A DNA stretch of 36,948 nt from an uncultured Verrucomicrobiota bacterium (GTDB lineage: Bacteria > Verrucomicrobiota > Kiritimatiellia > SS1-B-03-39 > UBA6053), in assembly GCA_937127435.1 (NCBI GenBank), contig CAKZLZ010000014.1, positions 1 through 36,948 on the forward strand, read 5' to 3'. Made by a program: the position numbers and the translations under genes. Shown here piece after piece: positions 9,040-18,688 of the stretch; position 1 is the stretch's first letter, and every line of letters begins with the position of its first letter. The notes beneath the pieces were generated by a model that saw only the letters and a program-made list of their open reading frames with translations, did not search any database and was not told the origin of the DNA.

Positions 9040-12000
9040 TTATTTAGCCTCCATTACCCGGTATGCACGAAGTCCTGTGACATCAGAGGGATGGGATTCT
9101 GTTTGAGGGGGCCCTCGATCAATCCATTGGGTTCGGGTTGCCCCGGCAGTGATGCCCGGTAGAACGGTGGTATATGTGATCATATCGCTGGTATACTGAA
9201 TGTAATACGTTTTTCCGGGCGTCGAGGCCCACTCTACGAGCATACTCTCATCGGCCAATTGGAGAAAACGAACGACTGCTAAAGGATCTCCCACGGGAGG
9301 GGGAGCAAGTAAGGCTGTTGCTTCGGCAGCGGTAAGGAATTCAATGGTATAGACCGGGGTGAAGTTGGCCCGTCCGGTGTTGCTGAAGTACTGCATAAGC
9401 ACTTCCGCCTCCGCTCCCGGGGCAAGCTCCTGATCCCAGACGATAAAGGGGATGTCCGCAGTGGTGGTGCCATGCGCATTGAATAATGTCACACCATCCG
9501 GCAAACCGCTCACCAGTATTCTAAAGGCGGGTACCGGATCAGGGTTGTTGTTGGTGACTTTTACCAATTGTTCAATGAGAGAATTCGATAAATTACCCAG
9601 CAGGCTGGTTTCAAGATCGAAGCCGGTCGAAGCAGGGCTGGAAACCGATGTTTTTACGGTGGCTGCATCGTCACCGGTTGCAGTGAGTGGCTCGGTTACA
9701 CTGGTAACTGCCCCTGAGGTGATGATGGTATCCGTTCCTCCGAGTACGGTGCCCGGGACGCTCATGGTCAATGTCAGAATCGCCATCTGTCCTTCGGCCA
9801 GTGCGGGAACCGTCCAGGTGCCGGCACTTTCGGTTCCGGAGTTTGGAGCGGCACTGTCGAGAACAACTCCCGTGGGAAGAGTCTGGGTGAAATCGACGAC
9901 CAGATTCGTGGCATCACTGGGACCGTTGTTCATGACTTTGATTTGATGAATGAGGTTCCCGGGCAAGGCATTGCCTGCCAGAACCGGGTCTTTATCCTCG
10001 GTAACCGTCAACGTAAGGTCGACCTGTTTATTGACGGTCAGGGTGAATGTGGCGTCCTTGAACTGCGCTCCGTTATCCGTGGCGCGGATGGTGAGGTCCG
10101 CAGTTCCTGACTGATCTGCGATGAGGGTCAGCGTCAGATCTTTGCCGATGATGGAAGCTGTGACCAGTCCGGCGTTGGTGTTGGTCTGCACGGAAAAATC
10201 CAAGGTCTCCGGGGCCTGCTCCGCATCGGCGAAGTAGGCGGACAGGTCCAGGAGGATGGGGGCTCCGTCTTCGATGGCGGTCTGGTCGGGAATCCCGTCG
10301 TTGGGAGCTGTCCCCACCAGAGTGGGCGGGCTGTTGGGAAGTTCAAATGCCCCGATATCCACTGCAGGTCCCACCACCCGGCTGAAGCCGGTGCCGCGTT
10401 GATCAAGAGTCAAGGGGTTGGAATCCGCACCCAGGGCCTTGGTGGTATCTCCAGTGTTGAGGGCCGGAGAGGTGGGCGGAAATGCATGGGTCAGTGTGGG
10501 ACCGCCATTATCGGCCAGGGCTGTGTCCAGGACGGTTGCGATGTCGAGGGTGCCGGTGCCTGCATTGCCGACAATGTTCCCGCCGGTGCCATCGCTGATC
10601 CCTCCGGCGGTGACCGCATCGCCGATGAGGTTGTTGTTTGCGGTATTAATGGTGCCGCCTTCGATGTCAGAAGGGGTGGTTCCGACACCTTTGAAATTCC
10701 CGGCAACGATACTGTTGACCAGAACTTCATTGCCGTCTGCATGAATCCCCCCGCCGCCGGCGGCGGCACTTGCCCGGTTGCCGGTGATGGTGGTTTGGAT
10801 GAGGGTAAGGGAGCCTGAAGTATAGATCGCCCCCCCTCCACCGCCTGAAGCGCTTGCGTTCGGAGCGCTGTTGCCGGACAGGGTGGAATTTATAATGGTG
10901 AGGGTGCCCGTGTTTACAATGGCTCCACCCCCGGTGGTGCTTCCGTTGGCCGTATTGCCGGAAAGGGTGCTGTCGGTAATGATCATTGAACCAACTTCCA
11001 ACAGGATCGCGCCGCCAAATTGATTGGTCACATTGTTGGTGATCTGGCATCGCGTAATGGTCGTTATGCCACCAAACTGAGCAATAGCACCGCCTTGTCC
11101 GGCCGTGTTCCCGTTGGTCAGGGTCAGATCACTGATGTTCATATCTTTATCCGTTAAGAAGATCTGACTGGAGTTGCCCCCTGAAATTGCCAAAACATCC
11201 GCACCGGGGCCCAGAATGCTGACAGGATTGGTGATCGGCGGCAAAACCGTCCCGGCAAGAGTAATGGTTCTGGCGGTGCCGTCGTAAAAGTCCACCGCGC
11301 CATTGGTGGTGACGTTGGAAAAGGTGATCTCCGGGGTTCCTCCCAGGGTAATGGCATAGGTCATGGCTTCGCGCAGGCTGGTTTTGCCGTCGAAATCATC
11401 CTCTGTGTCCTGGAGAGTATCCACCACCAGAGAAGGGGTTTCTTTAATCACCAAAGTATCTGCCGCGGTTCCACTGTTCCCGAAGTCGGACGTGAGGTCT
11501 CCAGTGACTGTAACATAAGTGCCCTGAGCGCTTCCGGTGACATCCACTTGCACGGTGGCAGTGGCGCCGGCAGACACCGAAGCTCCACTCAGCGTCAGGG
11601 TACCGCTTCCGGCCACGCCCGTCAACGTACCGCCTGTCAGGGTGGTCGAGACATTTCCCGGATTTGCGATCACGACTCCTGCAGGTAGATTCACGGTGAA
11701 CGCGAGGTTATCCGCCGCTGCCGTGTTCAGGGTATTATCCACGGTGAAGGTAAGGGTGCTCACTTCACCGGAAAGGATCGTGCCCGGTGAAAAGGCCGCA
11801 TTGAATGCGGGCGGGACGGTAATGACCACCAAATCCGTTTTGGTGAGGGTGCGGCTGCAGCCGTCAATATCCGTTACGGTCAATGAAACTGTAAAAGACC
11901 CGGGTTGGGTATAGCTATGCAAAGGATTTATAGCTGTGCTGGTATTCCCGTCCCCAAAATTCCACTGCCAACTGATTCCGGGAGAACTGAAAGCCGTTTG

Positions 12001-15000
12001 ATCCGTAAAGGATACGGTATGAGGGATGCTGTTACCGGAAGTGGGGGTGGCCGCAAATCCAACATCCGGGCCAATGACCTGAATATAATTTGCTTTCTGA
12101 TGAATATCACTGTCCGCTCCGTTTTGAGATGTCAAAACGACCGTATAAACCCCCGGGGCGTCATAAACATGTTCCGGACTTTGGTCCGTCGAGGTGAAGC
12201 CGTCTCCAAAGTCCCATTCCCAGGCGGTGGCGTTGAGAGAGCTGTCGGTAAATTGCACGGTAAGAGGGCCGCAACCAAACTGGGTGTCCGAACTAAACGC
12301 GGCTACCGGAACGGCTCGGTATCCCATATCCCCATCATTATAATCCTCTCCAGCAGCGAGAGAAACGGATAAGGGCAAGGCGGAGGTGCTCAGCGCGACA
12401 CCTGGGGGCAGGGTACTGGCGTTTACCTGAACCGAATAGGTTCCGGTCGGAAGGTTGGTTAGGTCATAGGCGCCATTCGCATCGGTGACATCACTGGGCT
12501 CTCCTCCGTCGTAGGAGCCATTGGTGTTGAGGTCGAGGAACACGGTGACACCGGAAATTCCGGTCTCCCCACCGTCCTGCACCCCGTCTCCATTCAGGTC
12601 GTTCCAAACGAAGTCCCCAATGCTGGCGTCCTGCTGCTGAAAACCGAAATCGGCGCTGTTGAAATCCTCGCCTGCGGCCAGGTTAACCGATAAGGGATTC
12701 GATCCTGCGGCAAGTGTAAATCCTGTGGGTACGGTGGTTGTATCAACCATCACACTATAGATTCCCACAGGAAGACCGGTGATGTCGTAGGCTCCGGATC
12801 CGTCGGTGCTGTCCGAAGGCTCCCCGCCATCCAGGGTGCCGTTGGAGTTGAGGTCAAGGAACACGGTGACGCCGGACAGAGCGGGCTCTCCGCCGTCCTG
12901 TACGCCGTCGCCATTGAGATCGTTCCAGACGAAATCGCCGATGCTGGCGTCCTGTTGTTGGTAGCCAAAATCCGCATCATTATAATCATCACCTGTACCC
13001 ACCGTTACAGAAACGGGATTAGGACCTCCGGTGAGAACAAAACCCGCAGGAACGCTGCTTGCGTCTACCCTGACACTGTAGGTTCCTGCGAGGAGGCCCG
13101 TAAGCTCATATGCTCCCGCACCATTTGTGGTATCATTCGGTTCCCCGCCGTCCAACGAACCATTGGTGTTCAGGTCTAAATAGACCGTAACTCCGGAAAG
13201 GCCAGACTCACTGCCCCCATCCTGCACGCCGTCTCCATTCAGATCGTTCCACACAAAATCACCAATAGAAGCGGGCAAGACGCTGGCCGGCGTGACATCA
13301 TTTTCCCCTGCACCGCTTGGATCACCATCTCCATTGGGGTCGGGATCTGTACCGTTATCCGATAAATCACTAACGACCGCAGACAGGGGGGAGGTCCCGG
13401 AAGCTGTGACCTGGTTTTGGTAGACGCCAAGTCCGCTGCCCATATCCGTGAGGGCGGTAACGGTTACTATTAGTTGAAAGGAAGCTATATCTCCGCTGGC
13501 CAACGAGCCGGAAGTAATCAAATGGCTCGAAGCAGACCCATTAAATCCGGAGTTCAACGTAATTCCTCCCGGGTCATCGACAAACGCCAGCGTGCCTACC
13601 GAATAATTTCCGGCACCCAGCACCGCATCCAGATCATTTGGAACGGTAAGGCTGGAAAGGGTTACGTCCCCAAAATTCTCCAGATAGTAGGTGAAGGTTA
13701 TCTGGTTACCGACAAAGGCCGCCGTCAGGGCCGAGCCGAGCTGTGGAGCTTCCTCAAACACATCGCTCACGGTAATGACCACTGATTCGGTATCATCTGC
13801 TGTCGCGTCTACATCCTCGTCGTCGACCGCGATGGTCAAGGTATAGCTGGGTGTGGTTTCATAATCCAATCCACTGTTCACCCTGATCGCTCCGGTTGAG
13901 CTGTTGATGGCGAACGCATTGCCTGTGTTTCCGCCTGTAATCGACCAGCTCAATCCGTTCGTATCGCCAGTCGCCGCCATGGTGAGAACAGCATCGTTCA
14001 TACTCGCATCTTCGGCAATACCCCCGCTGTTGGCAGTGATAGCAGGGTTTACATCGCTAATGGTCACATTCACGGTGATCGAATCGGTATCCGTTCCGTC
14101 GGAGACTTGAACGGTAAAGTTGTCGTTCCCAATGTTATTGCTGGTCGGGGTGTAGGTCAGTCCGGACGGGGTTACGTTTCCGCCATTGCTGGTTCCCGTT
14201 GCATTAAATCCACCCAACGAACCTTTGGAAGGTCCGGAAGTGACCGACCAGGTCAGGGTGTCGCCCGTGTCGGTATCGGCAATATCCAGTAACGTATTGA
14301 TGGAGGTTGCCGAAGCGTTTTCGTTGAGGTTCAAAGAGGCAGTGGCACCATCATTAAAAGAGGGAGCCGCATTACTGGAACCCGGAGCCCGATTGATATT
14401 CGCGGCTAATTGGATAATTGCTGTGGCATCACTGGTCCACGACATGGTCACCGAGGGAGCTCCGGGTTCCGTAGAGGTTCCCCAGCTTCCCTCGCCACCG
14501 GAAGCCAGCGTCCCCCCCACCGTGGGATGAAGCTGCGTTTGACCGGCACCATCCGTGATCGAGGGTTGAGGTGCGGAGGGTTTATATGTATCAAACAGAT
14601 CAAAAACCAAATCGCCAGTTTCGCTGGTCACAGTGACCGAACTGCCAACGTTTGTACCGGTGGCGTTGTTCGCCTGAGCGCCGTCCATCGGAGTCAGCTG
14701 ATCCACATTCTCATAGGCAACGGCCAGAATGGTCTGGGTTCCTGAGCTAGAGCCTGCACGGGTTACCACAATATTACCCGTCGCACTGCTAGAGGAGCTT
14801 CCCATTGCACGTACCCACATCGAATCCACTGCGAAACCATCATCTCGTTCAACGACTTGAGTCAGGGCCTGACCATTGAAGCTGACACCGGTGATGTTGG
14901 TTTCATTAGAATGGGATGCGGTAACAATCAGTACTCGGTTCGTACCCGCTGCGAGGGTAAAATTCTCCAAGGTGTCATCGTTTGTAGCGGAGGAAGTTGC

Positions 15001-18000
15001 GGTGCTTCCAATCTGGGTGATCGGTCCGCCCGAAGAAGGCGCATTGGTGGTGAAGGAGAGAATACCACCTGTTGTGGTGCCGTTGGCATTTGTGCTTTTA
15101 GCCCGGAAATAATAGGTAGTTGAAGGCGAAAGAGAGCCTTGTCCTAATAAAAGTGAGACCACAGCGCTGCCACTGCCTGCATCCTGAACCGGGGTGGTCA
15201 TGACTCCGGAGGAAAGGGTGGCGTTTTCGCTGTACTCAAACACGACAGTGGTGCCGGTGCCGTTTGGATTCACCGTGGCATTGAACACAGCGCTGGTGTC
15301 CGAAACTCCACTGGCGGCAACGGTAGTTGTGGTTGGGGACAGACTGGAGACCTGTTTAATATTGGCGGCGACGTGAAGCATACCCTGGCCGGTACTGGTC
15401 CAGCTCATGGGGACCGAGGTGGCTCCAGATTTGGTGGAGACGCTGTACCGGCTGGTTCCCGTCTGTACGGTTCCTGCCTGGGTATGAATCAGTGTCTGAC
15501 CAGCTCCTTCCGTGGCGGATGGTGCCGGAGACGTGGTCTTGGCCGTATCAAAAAGGTCGATCACAATATCTCCCGGAATACTTGTCACGGTTAGACTGCT
15601 GCCTACGTTTGACCCGGAAGCAAGGTCACTTTTTTCTTGTCCCATTGGAGTGGCCTGATCGACTTCTTCAAAGACATGGGCGGAAATAAACTGTTTCCCG
15701 GTTCCGGCCCCATCCTGCCGGGTCACCACAATATTCCCTGTGGTGGAGGATGCGGAACTTCCCATGGCCCGGACCCAAATGGAGTCCACGGCCGTGGTAT
15801 CCGTTTGCTCCACAATTTCGGTCAGCGGCTGTCCATTGAAGCTCACCGTCAGAATATCGTTTGAAGCGGAGTTTCCTGCCAGGACCACGAGAGCTCGATC
15901 GGTTCCTGCGGGAACGGTGAAATTTTCCAGGGTGAGATCTTCATCCGCAAAGGAAACCGCAGGCGATCCCAGAGTTTGTACCCCTGCATTCGTCACCGTA
16001 ATCGTGACCGACTCGGTATCGTCAGCGGTCGAACCCGCATCCTCATCGTCCACCGCAACCATCAGAGTATAACCGGGGGTGGTTTCAAAATCCAAAGCGG
16101 AATTTACGGTGATCGCTCCGGTGGAGCTGTTGATGGCGAACGCATTGCCTGTGTTTCCGCCTGTAATCGACCAGCTCAGTCCGTTCGTATCGCCAGTCGC
16201 CGCCATGGTCAGGACAGCATCGTTCATACTCGCATCTTCGGCAATACTCCCGCTGTTCGCGGTGATGAGCGGATTTACATCAGTGATGGTAACATTCACG
16301 GTGATGGAATCCGTATCCGTTCCGTCTGAAATCTGAACGGTAAAGTTGTCGTTCCCAATGTTGTTGCTGGTAGGGGTATAGGTCAGTCCGGACGGGGTTA
16401 CGTTTCCGCCATTGCTGGTTCCCGCTGTATTAAATCCACCCAACGAACCTTTGGAAGGTCCCGAAGTGACCGACCAGGTCAGGGTGTCGCCCGTATCCGT
16501 GTCGGCTATATCCAGCAGGTTGTTGATGGAAGTTGCCGAGCCGTTTTCGTTGACGGTCAAGTTTGTGGTAGTGCCATCGTTAAACGAAGGTGCGGAATTC
16601 GTGGGCCCTGACGGTAATGCGGCCGGTATCCCCACGGCGTATTTAAGGTTTCCGGATGAATAAGCATCGTTCCGTGTGCCGGTCAGCAAAGAAACGGTAT
16701 TATCGGCTTTGACCGCCATGGAGGTATAACTGAAATTCCCTTCGCTTGTTGTGGGGGGCAGCACATCTTCTCTCACCCAGGTTCCAGGAGAGGATTCTGT
16801 ATAGACGGCCAAACCGCCTCGAATTAAAAGATAGTCCGGTGCACCGCCATAAAAGGCATAGGAGCCCCCTAAAAAGCGGTTTCCGGCACTGTTGATGGAA
16901 AGGTTTAAGTCATATGGCGCAATTTGGCTCTCTGCGCCCGCTTCTGAATCAGTTGCGACGGTTGAGCTGACGAAGGATCCCGAGGCGTTTGTGGCGATTT
17001 TGATCGTAAAGCTGGTGTTAGTAGGTTGAGTGGTCCATGCCACATGAACCTTGTCGTCCGCGTCGAGTGCCATGGTAGGGGAAACGGAACCATCAACATT
17101 GAAGATTTCCGCCGGCGTTCCCCAGGTGGAGCCGGTTCGCTTCACATACCAGATATCCCCGTCGATCATGTTGGCATCTTCACGGGTATAGGTAATGTGA
17201 ATATTCCCGGAACTGTCGACCGCTCCATCCAACCCATAGATTTCCGCGCCCCCGCTCAGAACATCAATCGAATCAGCATCTTTCGCGTTTGTGGTTCCTG
17301 TGACATTCCAACTGGTGCCGTTGTAAAAGGCATGCTCAATGTGTTCATATCGAGGAGGGTTTGCATCCGACCACCCGAACACAATGTGTGGATTCTCCGA
17401 ACTGTCCAGAAGCATCAATGCCCCGCCATTGCTGATATTGTTCCAGCCGCTGGGGTCGACAAAAATATAAATCCGCCGAAAGGTCCATGTTTGGGTGGAT
17501 ACATCAAAAAACCCATAGGCAAGGCCTCTGGCGCTACCACTGCCTCCAGTGGATGCGGAAAGCCCAAACGCCAGGTGCAGATCCCCGTTGCTGTCCACTT
17601 TTAGAGAATCGGTTCCCAATTGATATATATTATTGAGTCCGGTCAGTTGTGCGGCAACGCTTGCTCCTGTCATACTGGAACCGGGAATCTCTGTCCAACC
17701 ACTTCCATTCCAAGTGGCAAATTTCATAGTTCCGCCACTCCCGGAATAATCCCATGCCCCATAAATGGTTCCCCCCGGGCCGACGTCCTGGGTGCTGAAA
17801 TTGTTCGTGTTCGCAGTGCCCGTCAGAAACTGACCGGTGGAAAAGGCCAGCGTCCCGGCTATATAAGCTTGTTCAGTTGCCTCCGTGAAGACCCGGGAGG
17901 ATTCGATGACTCCGGATTGCGCTTCCAGGATCCAGTCCGCACCAAGACGTTTCGAACCCGTCTCGGTGGTCGAGGCCGCTACATCGGCTCCGGTTGCTCT

Positions 18001-18432
18001 GGAGAGGGCATCCAGGAATTCAATGCCATTTTCACCTTTTGCGAGTGAACACCCATACAACATAAGGTCTCCATCTGCCGCGAAGGCTTCTCCCAGATGT
18101 CTGAGCATATCGGAAGCTTCTTCAACCTCCTGCAGCGAAAGGACCCGGCCCCCGAGAAGCAATTGCCCGGGCTTTGCGTGGGAAACGATATGCACGGCAG
18201 ATAGATTTTGACGTTCGCGAAGGACCTCCGCCATTTGCGCCAGCCCATCACGATCCGCCTCCAGCATAACCACTTCAACGCCGGGTCTCATCCCCTTGCG
18301 CAAAAAATCTGAATCTGAGACTCCAGTATCAAGAAAGAGTATTTCATTTGCCTGAGCGGCCGTTGAAGAGGAGACGGTGTACCCGGGAATACAAAGTGAG
18401 AGAAGGATGGAGAAGGAGAGTAAGATTTTCAT
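9040..18432 (-). CDS. Giant multidomain secreted/surface protein with DUF4347 head
   Basis: A 3130-residue protein. Layout, with approximate residues: signal peptide (1-28, AQA); DUF4347 (30-185) with H85 and C128; a propeller-like region (190-600); cadherin-like block 1 (607-815); repeat A (816-1024); fibronectin III-like (1028-1130); repeat B, homologous to A (1134-1347); cadherin-like block 2, near-identical to block 1 (1354-1555); an uncharacterised beta domain (1560-1715); three SdrD-B-like repeats with DLNGDGVQDGG calcium-type loops (1717-2043); two PKD domains (WEWDFGDG, WQWNFGDG; 2046-2205); a beta domain; CSLREA motif (KTSLREA, near 2345); right-handed beta-helix repeats (2432-2577); choice-of-anchor Q-like segment (2640-2700); Ig-like; DUF11 (2803-2920); and a C-terminal domain with YYIQYTSDM. 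No PEP-CTERM, T9SS, LPXTG or autotransporter barrel is seen at the C-terminus. Probable role: adhesin or matrix protein at the cell surface. Confidence 0.92.
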   Translation of the reverse strand: MKILLSFSILLSLCIPGYTVSSSTAAQANEILFLDTGVSDSDFLRKGMRPGVEVVMLEADRDGLAQMAEVLRERQNLSAVHIVSHAKPGQLLLGGRVLSLQEVEEASDMLRHLGEAFAADGDLMLYGCSLAKGENGIEFLDALSRATGADVAASTTETGSKRLGADWILEAQSGVIESSRVFTEATEQAYIAGTLAFSTGQFLTGTANTNNFSTQDVGPGGTIYGAWDYSGSGGTMKFATWNGSGWTEIPGSSMTGASVAAQLTGLNNIYQLGTDSLKVDSNGDLHLAFGLSASTGGSGSARGLAYGFFDVSTQTWTFRRIYIFVDPSGWNNISNGGALMLLDSSENPHIVFGWSDANPPRYEHIEHAFYNGTSWNVTGTTNAKDADSIDVLSGGAEIYGLDGAVDSSGNIHITYTREDANMIDGDIWYVKRTGSTWGTPAEIFNVDGSVSPTMALDADDKVHVAWTTQPTNTSFTIKIATNASGSFVSSTVATDSEAGAESQIAPYDLNLSINSAGNRFLGGSYAFYGGAPDYLLIRGGLAVYTESSPGTWVREDVLPPTTSEGNFSYTSMAVKADNTVSLLTGTRNDAYSSGNLKYAVGIPAALPSGPTNSAPSFNDGTTTNLTVNENGSATSINNLLDIADTDTGDTLTWSVTSGPSKGSLGGFNTAGTSNGGNVTPSGLTYTPTSNNIGNDNFTVQISDGTDTDSITVNVTITDVNPLITANSGSIAEDASMNDAVLTMAATGDTNGLSWSITGGNTGNAFAINSSTGAITVNSALDFETTPGYTLMVAVDDEDAGSTADDTESVTITVTNAGVQTLGSPAVSFADEDLTLENFTVPAGTDRALVVLAGNSASNDILTVSFNGQPLTEIVEQTDTTAVDSIWVRAMGSSASSTTGNIVVTRQDGAGTGKQFISAHVFEEVDQATPMGQEKSDLASGSNVGSSLTVTSIPGDIVIDLFDTAKTTSPAPSATEGAGQTLIHTQAGTVQTGTSRYSVSTKSGATSVPMSWTSTGQGMLHVAANIKQVSSLSPTTTTVAASGVSDTSAVFNATVNPNGTGTTVVFEYSENATLSSGVMTTPVQDAGSGSAVVSLLLGQGSLSPSTTYYFRAKSTNANGTTTGGILSFTTNAPSSGGPITQIGSTATSSATNDDTLENFTLAAGTNRVLIVTASHSNETNITGVSFNGQALTQVVERDDGFAVDSMWVRAMGSSSSSATGNIVVTRAGSSSGTQTILAVAYENVDQLTPMDGAQANNATGTNVGSSVTVTSETGDLVFDLFDTYKPSAPQPSITDGAGQTQLHPTVGGTLASGGEGSWGTSTEPGAPSVTMSWTSDATAIIQLAANINRAPGSSNAAPSFNDGATASLNLNENASATSINTLLDIADTDTGDTLTWSVTSGPSKGSLGGFNATGTSNGGNVTPSGLTYTPTSNNIGNDNFTVQVSDGTDTDSITVNVTISDVNPAITANSGGIAEDASMNDAVLTMAATGDTNGLSWSITGGNTGNAFAINSSTGAIRVNSGLDYETTPSYTLTIAVDDEDVDATADDTESVVITVSDVFEEAPQLGSALTAAFVGNQITFTYYLENFGDVTLSSLTVPNDLDAVLGAGNYSVGTLAFVDDPGGITLNSGFNGSASSHLITSGSLASGDIASFQLIVTVTALTDMGSGLGVYQNQVTASGTSPLSAVVSDLSDNGTDPDPNGDGDPSGAGENDVTPASVLPASIGDFVWNDLNGDGVQDGGSESGLSGVTVYLDLNTNGSLDGGEPNDTTNGAGAYELTGLLAGTYSVRVDASSVPAGFVLTGGPNPVSVTVGTGDDYNDADFGYQQQDASIGDFVWNDLNGDGVQDGGEPALSGVTVFLDLNSNGTLDGGEPSDSTDGSGAYDITGLPVGIYSVMVDTTTVPTGFTLAAGSNPLSVNLAAGEDFNSADFGFQQQDASIGDFVWNDLNGDGVQDGGETGISGVTVFLDLNTNGSYDGGEPSDVTDANGAYDLTNLPTGTYSVQVNASTLPPGVALSTSALPLSVSLAAGEDYNDGDMGYRAVPVAAFSSDTQFGCGPLTVQFTDSSLNATAWEWDFGDGFTSTDQSPEHVYDAPGVYTVVLTSQNGADSDIHQKANYIQVIGPDVGFAATPTSGNSIPHTVSFTDQTAFSSPGISWQWNFGDGNTSTAINPLHSYTQPGSFTVSLTVTDIDGCSRTLTKTDLVVITVPPAFNAAFSPGTILSGEVSTLTFTVDNTLNTAAADNLAFTVNLPAGVVIANPGNVSTTLTGGTLTGVAGSGTLTLSGASVSAGATATVQVDVTGSAQGTYVTVTGDLTSDFGNSGTAADTLVIKETPSLVVDTLQDTEDDFDGKTSLREAMTYAITLGGTPEITFSNVTTNGAVDFYDGTARTITLAGTVLPPITNPVSILGPGADVLAISGGNSSQIFLTDKDMNISDLTLTNGNTAGQGGAIAQFGGITTITRCQITNNVTNQFGGAILLEVGSMIITDSTLSGNTANGSTTGGGAIVNTGTLTIINSTLSGNSAPNASASGGGGGAIYTSGSLTLIQTTITGNRASAAAGGGGIHADGNEVLVNSIVAGNFKGVGTTPSDIEGGTINTANNNLIGDAVTAGGISDGTGGNIVGNAGTGTLDIATVLDTALADNGGPTLTHAFPPTSPALNTGDTTKALGADSNPLTLDQRGTGFSRVVGPAVDIGAFELPNSPPTLVGTAPNDGIPDQTAIEDGAPILLDLSAYFADAEQAPETLDFSVQTNTNAGLVTASIIGKDLTLTLIADQSGTADLTIRATDNGAQFKDATFTLTVNKQVDLTLTVTEDKDPVLAGNALPGNLIHQIKVMNNGPSDATNLVVDFTQTLPTGVVLDSAAPNSGTESAGTWTVPALAEGQMAILTLTMSVPGTVLGGTDTIITSGAVTSVTEPLTATGDDAATVKTSVSSPASTGFDLETSLLGNLSNSLIEQLVKVTNNNPDPVPAFRILVSGLPDGVTLFNAHGTTTADIPFIVWDQELAPGAEAEVLMQYFSNTGRANFTPVYTIEFLTAAEATALLAPPPVGDPLAVVRFLQLADESMLVEWASTPGKTYYIQYTSDMITYTTVLPGITAGATRTQWIDRGPPQTESHPSDVTGLRAYRVMEAK
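12300..13275 (-). repeat. Three tandem SdrD-B-like repeats in the giant gene
   Basis: The IGDFVWNDLNGDGVQD segment occurs three times, with its DNA centred near 13245, 12920 and 12600, a period of 321-324 nt (about 108 codons). Each unit ends with a short QQQD-type linker or its equivalent. The Asp/Asn-rich loop resembles calcium-binding loops of SdrD B domains. Confidence 0.85.
13785..14370. repeat. Internal long direct repeat, copy 2 (cadherin-like block)
   Basis: Encodes the second cadherin-like block of the giant protein. It matches 16011-16596 at a constant offset of 2226 nt (742 codons). Within 13885-14040 only scattered single-base differences are visible, so the copies are recent or kept alike by gene conversion. 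Confidence 0.85.
16011..16596. repeat. Internal long direct repeat, copy 1 (cadherin-like block)
   Basis: Encodes the first cadherin-like block of the giant protein and pairs with 13785-14370. Recombination between the copies would delete or duplicate exactly 742 codons in frame. Confidence 0.85.
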
Positions 18433-18688
18433 ACGAAGCTTATTGAGAGGTTTTTAGATAGAAATTAGCAATATATCAGCCTTAATTACATAGAGTATAC
18501 CAATAATATACAAGAGGTTTCTCGATAAGTAACGTATATAAATAGGCACTGGCATCTAAAAATATATATATTTATTATTTTCCCAACTATAGATGGCCGT
18601 ACTGCATATTGATTTATCTTATAATTAAATGAACGATTAAATCACCTTTGTTTTGCCATTTTCAGTAAAAAAGTTTTAGTCTTCTGGT
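18433..18688. promoter_or_regulatory. AT-rich divergent intergenic region
   Basis: These 256 nt separate the divergent starts of the giant surface-protein gene (-) and the ABC binding-protein gene (+). The stretch is markedly AT-rich, with runs such as AATATATATATTTATTATTTTC, and must hold both promoters. Several TATA-like hexamers exist on each strand, so no single promoter can be chosen. Neither flanking gene has a strong Shine-Dalgarno. No ORF or structured RNA is evident. Confidence 0.5.

Noticed and set aside
9040..9700. Autotransporter or sorting tail on the giant protein
   Set aside because: The C-terminus is a soluble beta domain ending RVMEAK; no barrel strands, PEP motif, LPXTG or T9SS-type tail is visible.
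12300..13275. Regular repeats that might suggest a CRISPR array
   Set aside because: The period is about 324 nt, in frame, and encodes SdrD-B-like protein domains; there are no short palindromic repeats with unique spacers.
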